This document shows, piece by piece, positions 1 through 12,350 of a DNA stretch of 64,000 bases. How positions within the stretch are numbered: position 1 is the stretch's first letter; each line of letters begins with the position of its first letter. The notes under the pieces were generated by a model, which searched no databases, was not told the origin of the DNA, and saw nothing but the letters and a program-made list of their open reading frames with translations. The stretch covers positions 33,666,973 to 33,730,972 of the forward strand of contig NC_089273.1 in the NCBI RefSeq assembly GCF_963678975.1, given 5' to 3'. The stretch is from Dysidea avara. Lineage: Eukaryota > Porifera > Demospongiae > Dictyoceratida > Dysideidae. The position numbers and the translations under genes are program-made.

Positions 1-1430
1 CTACTGGGTGACTTGTTTCTAGCTGAACTCTCTACAGGTGATTTGTTTGCAGCTGAACTCTCTACATGGTTTATTTCTTTGTAACTGAACTCCCTGCAAG
101 GTGACTTCTTCTAGCTGATCTCTCTACAGCGAGATTTGTTTGTAGCTTAACTCTCTACAGGTGATTTGTTTGCAGCTGAACTCTCTACATGATGGTTTCT
201 TTGTAGCTGAACTCTCTACAAGGTAATTTCTTCTAGCTGATCTCTCTACAGGCCGATTTGTTTGTAGCTGAACTCTCTACATGATTGTTTCTTTGTAGCT
301 GAACTCTCTACAAGGTGATTTCTTCTATAGCTGATCTTTCTACAGGGTGATTTGTTTGTAGTTGAATTCTCTACATGATAGTTTCTTTGTAGCTGAACTC
401 TCTACAAGGTGATTTCTTCTATAGCTGATCTTTCTACAGGGTGATTTGTTTGCAGCTGAACTCTCTACATGATGGTTTTTTTGTAGCTAAACTCTCTACA
501 AGGTAACTTCTTCTAGCTGATCTCTCTACAGGACAATTTGTTTGTACCTGAACTCTCACATGATTGCTTCTTTGAAGCTGAACTCTCTACAAGGTGATTT
601 CTTCTAGCTGATCTTTCTACAGGGTGATTTGTTTGTAGCAGAACTCTCTACAAGGAAACTTCTTCTAGCTGATCTCTCTACAGGGAGATTTGTTTGTAGC
701 TGAACTCTCTATACATGATTTGTTTGCAGCTGAACTCTCTACATGATGGTTACTTTGTAGCTGAACTCTCTACAAGGTAACTTCTTCTAGCTGATCTCTT
801 TACAGGGTGAATTGTTTGTAGCTGAACGATCTACAAGGTAACTTCTTCTAACTGATCTCTCTACAGGGTGATTTGTCTGTAGCTGAACTCTCTACAAGGA
901 AACCTCTTTTAACTGAGCTCTGTACAGGGTGAATTGTTTGTAGCTGAACTATCTACAAGGTAACTTCTTCTAGCTGATCTCTCTACAGGATGATTTGTTT
1001 GTAGCTGAACTATCTACAAGGTAACTTCTTCTAGTTGATCTCTCTACAGGGTGATTTGTTTGTAGCTGAATTCTGTATAGGTGATTTGTTTGCAGCTGAG
1101 CTCTTTACAGAATGGTTTCTTTGTAGCTGAACTCTCTACAAGGTAACTTCTTCTAGCTGATGTATCTACAGGGTCACTAGTTTGTAGCTGAATTCTCTAC
1201 ATGGTGGTTTCTTTGTAACTGAACTATCTATAAGGTGACATCTTCTAGCTGATCTTTCAACAGGGTGATTTGTTTGTAACTGAACTCTCTACAAGAAAAC
1301 TTCCAACTGATGTCTGAACAGGGTGAATTGTTTGTAGCTGAACTCTCTACAGGGTGATTTGTTTGTAGCTGATCTCTATACAGGTTACTTATTTCTAACT
1401 GATCTCTTGAATTCTGTTCAGGGTGACTGC
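1..1430. repeat. Satellite array, 30-31-bp monomers
   Basis: Tandem array in which each monomer contains AGCTGAACTCTCTACA or AGCTGATCTCTCTACA followed by a variable 12-15-base spacer such as GGTGATTTGTTTGT or AGGTAACTTCTTCT. Monomer types alternate, giving an irregular higher-order pattern of two to four monomers. The array starts before the window. It forms the satellite segment of S-unit copy 1 and ends by degenerating just before the CTCTATTAGAG motif. Confidence 0.95.
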
Positions 1431-1626
1431 TCTATTAGGATGACTGCTCTATTAGAGTATCTCGATCTCGCACTTGCTACACCAAGTTGGATTTCGTGTT
1501 ATAACTCCGTGGCTTTAAGTCTGATTTTTCTACACCATTGAAGAGCCTTTCTAAGATGATAACTCCAACTGTACAGCGATTTTCAAAGCATTACCCCAAG
1601 TGGTTTATCTGGTAGGCGTGGCAAGC

Positions 1627-1662
<36 letters not shown>

Positions 1663-2268
1663 TAGCTAATCTTGATTGCGTAATTGTTACACACTGTTGA
1701 TTTTTTCGCTGTATCTTCCTGGTTTTTAGCTCGATTTCTTTCAAACCACAAAAGGTTTGAGGTGCAATAGTTAACCTATTCACCCACCGATTTTCAGCTT
1801 CTTCCCATACGCGGTTTACCCTGTAGGCGTGACAACATATTGGTGTTATTTTTCGTGCATAATCGCTCATAACTCTTTGCCTGTTTATCGTATTCCAGCC
1901 AAAGTTGGTACAGAGATGCGCCTTTATACCCCCCCCCCCCCCCCCCCTTCTGTGTGCCAAATTTCAAGGCAATCCGATAACGCGTTCGCGTTTTATAGCA
2001 GTTTTTGTAAGTGTGAGAAAAGAGGAAGAAAAATAAGAAGAAAAAAACGAAGAAACTAAGCCAATTTTTGAAGTCGCATATCTCAGGAATGCCTGAAGCA
2101 ATTTCGCTCAAATTTGGAATGTGGAGTACTGAAGTTGGAGGGAATGTACACAGCAAAATTTGCCTTGTTTCATCAAGGCAGCACAGAGCTACGGAGGTGC
2201 GAAAATTGCGTTTTCTTTCTTCCTGTCAATATACTTACGGGGTCGCGCGCCGGCTTCTTGGGCCGCAC

Positions 2269-2291
2269 GACACACTACCGTGTGTCTTGAT
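2269..2291 (+). repeat. S-unit 3' terminal hairpin (copy 1)
   Basis: Perfect 7-bp stem GACACAC/GTGTGTC with loop TACC, followed by TTGAT. Further copies are at 19028-19045, 55097-55114 (loop GATA on the plus strand), 60036-60053 and 63640-63657. Similarity between copies stops right after CTTGAT, so this marks the element end. A short hairpin a few bases inside the 3' end is typical of Helitron-class elements. Confidence 0.8.
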
Positions 2292-2854
2292 ATAATATCT
2301 TATTTTTTCTGTTTTATATATGCCTAGATACATTTCTTCTATGTATAAATAATCTACAGTATAATATCTGTATAGTTACGCTTACAGACTGGCATCGGTG
2401 GCATCATTGACATAGGCCAGTAGATAGCCAGGTATGTGTGTACAAATTGTGTATACACAACAGTTCATATCATAGCTCTAAAATATAGAGTACTTCTCAA
2501 AACCATTAAGAAAGGCCAAACTGAACATTGCATGACATAGTATTGTGACCTAAATAGTTAAAAACTTGAAAAAGTAAGCCAATTTTGTACACATACATGG
2601 CTTGTTTCTGTAGACCCGGTCACATACAGTATTATGATCAATGGTGATTTATCCATATAGCATTTATACAAGTGCATGTAAACTGTACTTGATACATGCG
2701 TAATTGTTTAAACATTATATTCATATGTATGTATGTTGTTGAGCTGTTGTTGTTGAGTTTCAATTTGTGAAATTGTCTACCATTATACATTAGCAGCATT
2801 ACTGTGAATATTGCAACTGTTGTTGTCTATGATATAATACATAATAATTATATC
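2292..2854. other. No gene recognised
   Basis: AT-rich sequence of about 560 bp between the S-unit end and a pogo-like MITE. No coding region, RNA gene or clear repeat was recognised. Confidence 0.5.
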
Positions 2855-3082
2855 CTCAGTTATCCGAACCCCTTGGGACTACGGGTGGTCCATAAGTCTG
2901 AAAATCCATATCTCTAAAACTGTGTATAATATAAATGATCATAAAGAACATTTTTTGAATTTTCAGCATTATCAACAACTCTAATAGAACAGCCATTACC
3001 CTAATAGAGCAGTCATTTCCGTAGTCGGTTAACCAAGAATCCGGATAAGTGTGGTCTGGATAACTGAGGTTTGGATCCACTG
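2855..3082. mobile_element. pogo-like MITE (degraded)
   Basis: About 228 bp with inverted ends: CCTCAGTTATCCGAACC on the left and the reverse of CCTCAGTTATCCAGACCAC on the right. The right end continues to CCAAACCTGAGG-type sequence ending in CACTG next to TA. Ends ending in TTATCCG/TTATCC, with TA targets, are typical of pogo/Tigger-class Tc1-mariner elements. The outer dozen bases of the left end appear lost. The middle (about 2980-3018) holds two tandem CTCTAATAGA(A/G)C motifs. Non-coding. Confidence 0.6.
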
Positions 3083-3473
3083 TATATCAAGAGAAATTAG
3101 GCTAGTAAGGACATGGATGTGGTGCATTTTCCATAACATTATTTGTAATGTACTATCTAATGATCTGACTTCCTAATAACTAAGTATAATTCAATTAAAA
3201 ATAATTTTGTACAGGACTCAACATGTGAGTAACAGTAATAGTATACGTGCTGCATATTAATACTGTAGGTGTAGCTACATATGTGTATACTGATATACTG
3301 TTAAATAAATGCAAACAGTGTCAATAAATTTCAGTGCATATAGAGTTCATGCAACAATGATTGTTATGCCTAATACAATAAACTGTGCAGAATATGTAGA
3401 TACTATAATAATTATGTGCTATATGTAGTAAGATGAGCAGCTAAGTAGTAATACAAGTTGATTAATTTTAAAA

Positions 3474-6400
3474 TTATGATATGACGCATCGTTTCAAGCC
3501 AGTAATGCTGGATAAAGGATTATTAGTCAGGTCCAAATGTTCTCTACGTAATTTGAATTTGAATAGCTGAAGAGCCATCCTTTTTAATTCCTTGGCAGCA
3601 TCATCTGTGATTTGATTGTTACTAAGGTTGAGAGAGTGTAGATTTCTACAGTTTTTTAAACCACAAGTAATTCTTTTAGCTTCTTCACTTCCCATACCAT
3701 TGTGTGACAAGTTGATTTCTACCAAAACATCATTTTCCTTCACTAATTGGCAAATTGGATCAACAGCACTGATTTTAATTTCGTTGTGGGATAAGTCCAT
3801 TACTTTCAAGTTGGACTTTTGCAGAGAAGAAACAATTCTACCAAGGGTTTGTGAATTCAGCTTACAGTTTGAAAGAACAACTTTCTCTAGTGAGCCAAGA
3901 TTACTGTGTAATGCATTAGTAATGACATCGACAGCTTCTAATTTAACAGTGATACCAACTACAGTTACTTCAGCTAATCTTGAAAATCTTGTAAAGAATT
4001 CTGCAGCGCTAGAGAATAAGCTCAAAGAATTTCTTTGTGATACAAATATTAATGAATTAGTATTTGTGATGTTCTGAATTTGACATGACCTGTTGATAGA
4101 AATATCTTTTACGGGCTCCAATACAGTAAGATAAGCAGCTGTAACACCTTCATTGTCAGTAGCACTTCCTATAGATGTTCTAAAAGTTTTACATTCAAGG
4201 ATGACCTTGAATACTGCACTCATTCTGACTGTATTTATCTGATTATTGTCTATATTGAATGCAGAGAGATAAGGCATTTGAAAAGTGATGCAACCAGAGA
4301 GTGCACAGCTTTATCTGCAATAGCATTATCGCTAAGGTCAAGAGTGGATAATCTTTTAAATGCTGCAGGGATAGAGACTTTATCAGATGGTAAAATCAGC
4401 ATAACAGAGTCAGAATCCAACTGGCAGTGGGTCAAGGCAAGTACTTGTACTGAGCAAAGTTCATTCACTATGGCATCAGCAATCACATTAGCAGCAGTCG
4501 CTTTGATGATAATACCACTCATATTTAGTTGCACTAATGAGTTAAACCTGCTAAACGACACATCATCCTGCAATGTCACATGATGAGATGCAATACTTAA
4601 ATCCAATTGTTTTATTACACAAATGTGTTTAACAGAAACTGAATTTTCCACTTGGATAGTTTTTATAAATCTTAGTATTGTAAGAAAAGCAGTTACATCT
4701 TCACTACTATATTTAACTGATAATTGTTGAGTTCTAAGGAACTTAATGATTGAGAAAACTCTATAACCATTTTGGTAGCTAAAATCATTGTTATCAACAT
4801 TCAATACTTCATGTTTGGCCATTTGTAGCACTGATGCAATGAGTGGTTGTGTCTCCCCATCAGTAATATTGTTCTTGCTTAAGTCTAGCTTTCGTAACAT
4901 TTTAAAGGCAACTGGAATTGTTGGCTTACTGTGAGGTAATATCGATGTAGCTTGCTTTCCATCAAATTTGCAACGACTCAGCGTTAGTTCCTGTAGAGAG
5001 CAAAGATCGTAAGCTAGTGCATTGGCAATTCCGTACACTGCTGTGGACTCAAAATTTATTCCTGCCATTGTCATTTCAATTAAATTTGATGTTGACTCAA
5101 AAAACAAAGATGCATCTCTGGTTAAAACACATTCCTTTCTGCCAAGTAGATTACTTAAACGTAATACTTTTATCAATGTAAGCTTTTTAAAAGGATGGGA
5201 TATTCTAGTGGAAGCAGTGTTTGCTGAATCAAGTATAGTAAGAAATGAAGCAATGTACTGATCTGCATCAGGTTGGTCAATATACACTACCATCTGTGGT
5301 GGCTTAAGAGTGCCAAATTCTTTTATGATGTGGAATATTTTTACCATGCTGTGTTTTTCAAATCTGTTACCTCGATCAAACTTTTCAGGTTTTGACATAT
5401 CTAGAAATGATTTCACCAGAACAGGTACTGCATCATCATCTATCTTATTTTAACTAAAGTCAATCTCCTTAAGAGAGTTAAATGCTGTTGGAATATTGTT
5501 GTCATCATAACACAGCAAAGTTTTAATAACCATTGCAGAATCAAGGCCACAATCTTTCAATTTTAACACCCTTAGTAATGAAAATACACGTGCTAAGGAA
5601 ATACCAATTACATTGGTACCGGGACTTGATAGAAACTCCAGTGAGAAGCAGTTCTGTTAAATTATTAAACCTCTGAAAGACTGAATTTGTTACTTTCAAA
5701 CTTGTCAAGGCAGTCTTACCACGGTAAGTTTTTTCCAACGCTAACTTCTTTACCATAGACATGTTGTGGACTTGGCAAGATCTTTCTTCAGATACATTAT
5801 CCATACAGCTTAGAACAGTGATTAAAGAAGCCACAGAATCTTCTGAACTGTGCACATCTCTATACACAATGGATGATTTGTGTTTTGAAAGTTCTTTGAT
5901 CATTACAAATATATTTGAGATATCGGCAATTCTGAAATTGTTTCTGGTGGCATTAAATTCAAATAACTTTGGCATTTGAAGCAGTGATGAAACCAAGTAG
6001 CGAACAGCTTTATCGTCAATTGAATTGCAGCTGATATCAAGTTTACATATCATTTGAAATGCTCGTGGAAACTTACTTGAGTCATAAGAAAAGATTTGTT
6101 TAGTTGCTTGGGAGTCAAGCTGACAACCGCTTAATTTTAAAACATTTAATGCATAAAGATTGTCATGCAATGCACTAGTGATAGCATCTACTGCACTTCC
6201 CTTTATGCATAGTCCACTTAAGTTTAATTCAACTAATGTTTTAAACCTTTCAAAAGACGATGAAGACTCTTCTGTTAGTATCAGTGCTGATTTGTGTTGA
6301 GAACATTGCAAATCGTTATCTTTAAGTGATACTGTCGATTTGATGTGATCTTTCCACAGTAATATTTCTAACAAAAAGAGAAAAGCAACTACTTGTATTT

Positions 6401-9400
6401 CACTAGTGTAGTTGATATCTGATGATTTAAACTCATTTAACACTAATCCAATAGTTGTAATGCTTTGAGCACCAAACTGATTTCCATCAATTTTCAATAA
6501 TTTCAGTTTAGGCATTTGAAGAAATGATTTGACAAGATAGCAGACAGAGCTATCAGTAATCTTATTACTGCTTAGATCAAGCACTGCTAATGTTTCAAAA
6601 ACCACAGGAAGTCTCCCCTTATCACAGGGTAGAAGTGTCACGATAGCATTTGAGTCCAACTGACAATTGCTTAAATCTAGTATGCTTAATAGACGAAGGT
6701 GATTAGTTAATGCTTTAGCTATTAAATTTACAGCATCAATGTCAAAAGAAATTCCGCTAAGCTTTAATTCTTTTACATTATTGAATCTTTGGAAAGATAA
6801 AACAGCATTGCTGGTCAACACTCTTTTTCTTTGTAAGTCTACACTCAAATTTGGCTCTGCTGCCATGGTGATGTTGCTAACTACCAGTGAATGTTCAGTC
6901 TTAATAAAGCTAAGTAAATCCAGGAAAGTACTATTAAACTGTCCTAAGTTTACTTCAGCATATGAAGTCCTAAAATACTTAATAAGATGGAATATGCTAG
7001 CTAGATCATACTTGGTGAACAAATTTCCTTCAATGTTTAATTCCTCTAGTTGACATACATGGAGAAGTGATGTTACCAGAATGGGTGTAGCTTTATCATC
7101 GATAAGATTATAACTAATGTCAAATGTGTGCAAATTTGTACTCCCTTTCAAAGCTGGAAATATTGCTATAGCTCCTTTACTCCTCATTTGATTATTATTT
7201 AGTTTAATGTGTAGTAAACTGCTATTTACTTGAATAAATGCTTTGAACACATCTGCTATTTCATCATCAACGTTGTTATTTGATAAACACAGATCTTTTA
7301 ATGTATCATTGTTAAGTGCAGAAATTACTTTCATGGCAGAGTCAGAATTAAGACCACAGTTACTTAGTTCCAACTCCTCTAATGTACTGTAATTATTGTT
7401 CATGCAGTGTACATACAATCACATTGATAGTGATTGTGTTAAAAATCAGACCACTTAATTTTAATACCTTTAGATTTTTAAGTATTTGAAAACAGGTCAA
7501 ACCTTCTGGTATTATAAGTAGGGACCCGCCGATTATGCTCATTAATTTACCTATTATGCTATGCTGCACTGCCCAAAAAATTACCTATTATGCTTAAATT
7601 AATGCTCAATATTTACCTAGTATGCTCAAATTATGCTCAATATTTTTACCTCAGTTCCCATGTTTTTCTAATAACTTTGCACTTTATGGGAAAGCAGTAA
7701 ATGGTTGAAGCACAGACTCTAAATCCTTGCTTGTCAAAAGGCATGTCACAGAAAAGATCGATATACTCTAATAGAACAGTCAGCTAACTGAATTGGAGTT
7801 ACTGACTGTTCCATTAGAGTATATCTTTTTGTGGGATATGTATTTTGATAAGCAAAAATTTATAGTATTGTACAACTTTTCTGCCTATTATGCTAGCAGT
7901 ATGCTCAATGCTTTCAGGCACCTATTATGCTCATTATTATGCCAGCATAATCGGCGGGTCCCTAATTATAAGTTTGCTCTTATCATCCAAGTACTTTAGA
8001 GTTAACTCTTGTACATTTGTAACACTATAAACCTGATAAGATTTTTCAGCAGGTATTCTTTCCATGCAATTCAGTAAGTTAAGGAATGCTGGTACATCCT
8101 TTCTTGAACCATCTGCAATTTTATCAATATATTCTATTGATCGAGGGTGGTGTAAGCTAATATCACAAAGTACATCAAAGTTATAGGGGTTGCTAAAATA
8201 GTTATCACTCATGTTTAACTTCTCAAACTTAATTCCAGGTATTTGGAGAAATGACTTTATCAAGGGAATGATAGCATCATCCATGATGTAATTAAAACTC
8301 AAGTCTAGCTCTGATAATGTGTGAAATGAAACTGGAAAATTTTCCTCTGAAAAACAAAACAATGTCAACACAGCATCAGAATCAAGATTGCAATGACTTA
8401 GAGTCAAACTCTGTAATAAGTGTAGACAGTGAGTTAATGCATCTGCAAGGTGGTCAATAGCATTCTCTTCAAACCAAAGGCCACTGAGATTTAATTCTGT
8501 CAGAGCAACAAATTGTTTTACAAATGATGTAGCATCTTTACTTAATATAAGCATGGATTCACTCCCTGAACATTTTAAGTTCAAGGTACACAATGAAACA
8601 ACATTTTCAATTTGGTTTGATCTTTCTAATGGGACACTGCTCATGCAACCAAGTACACTGATAAATGCAGCTATCATGTCCAATGAATTGTGCCTGCTAC
8701 TGTAGTCTACTGACTTGACTGGTCTCTTTAAATCACCAAGGACTAAATTTAAAGCAATTATATACTGATTGCCTTGTACGTCTACAGACTGTAGCTTAGG
8801 CATTTGAATAAATGACCTGATCAACACACTGATAGCTTTATCTGTGATATTGTTAAAGGTAATATCCAGTTTAATTAAAGTGTAAAACACAACAGGAACA
8901 TTTCTTTTATTAGAGGATAACAGTTGCATAACAGACTCTGAATCAAGCTGACAATGAGACAAGCTTAGTATCTCTAAGTAGTGAAGATTGTATGTCAATG
9001 CATCAGAAAGAACATGAACAGCATCTATTTCAAACACAATACCATCAAGATCTAGCTGTCTTATATGTGCACTTGAACCGAGGAAAAAACAAAGATGCAT
9101 CCTTTGTTAATACTGCTGGAATTTTATGACCAGGACACTTCAACAGTAAGATTTCTACCTTAGTAATATTTTCGACTTGCATTGATTTTCTAGGATAAAT
9201 ATTTTTCATGGAACCCAACATAACAAGAAATGCTGTCACTAATTTGTGATTTGCATAACTGATGGACTGTTTAAAATGTTGGTGGCTTATAATGTGACAG
9301 AGAATAACATCCATGTGGTCAACATTAAACAAGTTTCCTTCAACCAAAACACTTTTAAGGTCAGGCATTTGAATGAAACTTCTGACAAGGGGAACGATAG

Positions 9401-9627
9401 TTTCCTCTGTGATGGTATTGTGACTTAGATCGATGTGTACTAGTCCTCGTAAAGCCAAAATTGAACTTTTGTTTGATGTAGACAAAATCTTAACAATGGA
9501 TGTAAAAGTCAATTTGCAATGACTCAAATCAAGAAATTTCTAATTTAGAAAAGTTCCTGGATAGATGTATCTGAAGAACCTGAATTGGATGTAAATGCTG
9601 AAATCATTTGAGCAAAAGTGACTCCTT
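3474..9627 (-). pseudogene. Broken LRR gene with about ten 190-residue super-repeats
   Basis: Minus-strand coding remnant, readable in the pieces 9527-9045, 9100-7937, 7418-5541, 5416-4250 and 4277-3474. All are ribonuclease-inhibitor-type leucine-rich repeats with phrases such as LDLSxNxIxDxAVxxLVxSL and LSxCQLDS. The phrase L(S/D/T/A)G(I/L/V) recurs about every 540-690 bp, giving roughly ten super-repeats of about 190 residues. Each has three or four LRRs plus a non-LRR linker of about 70 residues (AFLxxLxxM...QVxNIT). Disruptions: a stop near 9545, a frameshift near 9075, a hAT MITE at 7519-7964, frameshifts near 7400, 5620 and 4265, and an in-frame TAA at 5450-5452. The stop after residues CVIS at 3474 looks like the native end. 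LRR coding runs upstream to about 9627, where a LINE begins, so the N-terminal exons (possibly a NACHT receptor) are missing. Single-base indels could partly be assembly errors; the MITE and LINE could not. Confidence 0.85.
7519..7964. mobile_element. hAT MITE inside the LRR gene (8-bp TSD)
   Basis: A 446-bp element with ends TAGGGACCCGCCGATTATGC and its inverse, flanked by perfect 8-bp target duplications ATTATAAG at 7511-7518 and 7965-7972. TAGGGA-type termini and 8-bp TSDs are diagnostic of the hAT superfamily. Removing the element and one TSD copy restores the LRR reading frame across the junction (residues SKLII then PEG), so the insertion hit coding sequence. It is rich in ATTATGCTC repeats and carries a 24-bp-arm hairpin at 7760-7825 built from the ACTCTAATAGAACAGTCAG motif. 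Non-coding. Confidence 0.9.
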
Positions 9628-9629
9628 CT

Positions 9630-12350
9630 AAAAGGGCCCCCATTTATGTTTGCTCATTTTATCATCCACCAGACCTGTCCATTGACCCCATACTGCAATT
9701 GGGATTATCTTTGAACACTCTTACACGTAGGTTTACTAAACTACCTAATATAATAGTAATGGGTGATTTCAACCTTCCAGGTATTAATTGGTTAGATGGA
9801 AGTGGTCAGGTTACCTCTAATCCTACCTATGGAGTAGAACTAAATAATGTATATCTTGATCAAATTAATGATATTGGCCTTAATCAATTTGTCAATACTC
9901 CGACTAGAAACAGCAACATACTTGATCTTGTACTTTCTACCTCTTCTACCATTTTGGACTTAACTATTGCACCAGGAATGTCGGATCACGAGGCCGTTGT
10001 CTTCCATTATAATATAGATAATACAAATATTAATACTAAATCTGAACACAAAGTTGCTTTATACCACCGAGCTAATCTTGAGAAAATTAAAAGAGACCTA
10101 CTTCAATTTCAAACTTATTTTCTTGGGAATGATCCTTACGGTAAAACTGTCGAACAAAACTGGACTGATCTAAAAGGTGTAATCAATGACAGTGTTGCAA
10201 AGCATGTGCCATACAAAACTATACGTTCCAACTCCAAATTACCATGGATAAACAGAGAAATAAAGAGGGATATGAAGAGACGCAAACAATTATACAACAT
10301 AGCTAAAAGAACCAAATCTAGTAATGACTGGAATGCCTATCGCAAGATTAAAAACTCTATAAATAGCAAGATTAAAGTAGGACACAATAATTATTTTAAT
10401 AGAATGTTTGACAACTCATGTAATGGAAATCGTAGACAATTTTGGAAGTATATTAGAGCAAAACGTAAGGACTACCATAATATCTCCACCCTAATTGTAG
10501 ATGGTGAATCTATCTCAGATACAAAGAGTAAAGCCAATGCATTAAACAACTATTTTGAGTCAGTCTTCACTAAAGAAAACTTATCAAATATCCCTTCCAT
10601 GAATGGTTGCAACAACCCTGTGAATGCTCTGCCTACTATGCCAAGTATTGCATTTTCAGTGGCTGGTATCCAACATCAATTATCCCTATTAGATACCAAC
10701 AAAGCCAGTGGGCCAGACAACATTCATCCATATATCTTGAAGAATTGTGCAAATGAAATATCTCCTATACTGCTAGTTATATTCACTCAATCACTAGACA
10801 AAGGTATACTAACTTCCGATTGGCTCATGGCCAATGTATGTCCAGTTTTCAAGAAAGGAAACCGTACTAGTACTGCAAACTACCGACCAATATCATTGTC
10901 TTCTGTATGCTCCAAAACTATGGAACATATTATAATAATATTATATCATTCCATAATGAATCATTTAAACTCTAATAACATTCTCATTGATACCCAGCAC
11001 GGCTTCAGATCCCAGCACTCTTGTGTTACCCAACTTATTTCACTGATAGAAGACTTGTCACATGCTCTATACCAACAGAAACACTTGACTTGGCTAAAGC
11101 GTTTGATAGTGTCCCACATCAAAGACTATAGTTAAATTAAGACACTATGGTATCAACGATCACATCTGTCAGTGGGTCAATACTTGGCTGACCAGAAGGT
11201 CACAGCAAGTAGCTTTGGACGGTACTTTTTCTGACTCGATAGCTGTTCACTCAGGAGTCCCTCAAGGGACGGTCCTCTGCCCTTTGATGTTTCTTCTATA
11301 CATTAATGATATAACAGAACATGTAAATTCGCCACTACGGTTATTTGCTGATGACTGTTTACTTTACAGAATTATCACCACCAATGAGGATGCCATTCAA
11401 CTTCAGCATGATCTTGATCAACTACACGAATGGGCAACTAAGTGGTAATTAAGATTCAATGTAACCAAATGTATTATTATGCGGTTTACCAGATCATTAT
11501 TACCAATCATTTTCAACTACAAGCTAAACAATCACAACTTGGGTACATCAAACCAACACTCCTACCTTGGTGTTATATTGGACAGCAAACTATCATGGTC
11601 TCCACATATTAGTAATATGGCTGCTAAGGCCAATAGAACATTAAACTTCTTGAAACGCAATCTGAGTTGTTGCTCATCTAACATCAAAGCAACAGCCTAC
11701 CTTACGATAGTACGACCGTCAATGGAATACGCTGCAGTCATCTGGGATCCATACCACCATAAAAACAGCTAGAGAAAGTACAGCGTAGGACAGCTAGATG
11801 GGTCCTAAATGATTTCAATCGATTCAGCTCAATCACAGCTATGTTACTGCATCTTTCCTGGCCAAGCCTTCAGCTGAGACGTAAAATATTCAGATTATAA
11901 GCACTTTTTAAAATTATACATCAAGATTATTCACTGTCAATTCCTCCTCATTTTATTTCAATGACAAGATCCACCAGACTATATCACCCAGATCGTTTTA
12001 TTCTACCAAACTCATCCACCTATTCATACCAACAGAGCTTTTTCTCCAGATCAATTAAGGATTGGACCATCTTCCATCATTGAGAGCAACAATATTGACT
12101 CTTTTTCAGCGGAACTGCAAACATTGTATGGAACTCAATAACTGTAATCTTTGTAACTACGTAGTTAAATTCATTTTATGATTGCTTTTTTTCCTGAGCA
12201 TATCAGCTGTGCTGTCTGCTCAGTAACAATAATAATTATATAACCAAGTACTAAGAATAATACGAAACGCGGTTAAAATTACGTAATAAATAAATAAATA
12301 ATTAAATAAATAAATAAATAATTAAATAAATAAATAATTAATAATTAATG
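9630..12350 (+). pseudogene. 5'-truncated CR1/jockey-type LINE (endonuclease + RT)
   Basis: Decayed non-LTR retrotransposon. Frame one (9618-11132) begins inside the apurinic-type endonuclease: GDFNLPGINW, then the SDHEAVV catalytic motif near 9980. It continues into reverse transcriptase with NYRPISLSS near 10880 and GFRSQHS. After a frame break, DLAKAFDSVPHQRL, SGVPQGTVLCPL and the FADD catalytic box (about 11344-11367) follow. A stop and another frame carry the thumb region (SYLGVILDSKLSW) to about 11772, with further decay to about 12150. The 3' tail is a (TAAA)n-rich tract at 12284-12350, as in CR1/L2-type LINEs. The 5' truncation abuts LRR coding sequence at about 9627, so it inserted into the LRR gene. 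LRR sequence does not resume after 12350, so a deletion is likely. Confidence 0.85.
12284..12350. repeat. (TAAA)n / ATTAAATAA simple repeat, LINE tail
   Basis: About 65 bp of TAAATAAATAATTAA-type repeats at the 3' end of the LINE relic. Short tandem 3' tails of this kind replace poly(A) in CR1/L2-type LINEs. Confidence 0.8.

Larger units (their letters stand above)
1..2291 (+). mobile_element. S-unit copy 1 (3' part; satellite, body, terminal hairpin)
   Basis: Right-hand part of a composite repeat unit whose 5' end lies outside the window. From left to right it has a 30-31-bp-monomer satellite (to about 1430), a CTCTATTAGAG-type motif pair (about 1418-1465), a non-coding body of about 0.8 kb, and a 3' hairpin with stem GACACAC/GTGTGTC and loop TACC at 2269-2286. 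It ends in CTTGAT at about 2291. The same order is seen at 14403-19050 (plus), and at 55092-60030, 60031-63634 and from 63635 (all minus). The body carries an (AAT)n tract near 1629-1661 and a poly-C tract near 1930-1948. No protein is encoded; short ORFs here are chance. The architecture suggests a non-autonomous Helitron/Helentron-like element, but that class is inferred. Confidence 0.7.

Noticed and set aside
1..1430. CRISPR-like alternation of conserved 16-mers and variable spacers
   Set aside because: Spacers belong to a few recurring classes, monomers are contiguous 30-31-bp satellite units, and the context is a eukaryotic mobile unit.
1583..2156. Overlapping minus-strand ORFs of 120-125 codons with Gly or Leu runs
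   Set aside because: The runs come from poly-C and (AAT)n tracts in the S-unit body. Other copies do not keep these frames.
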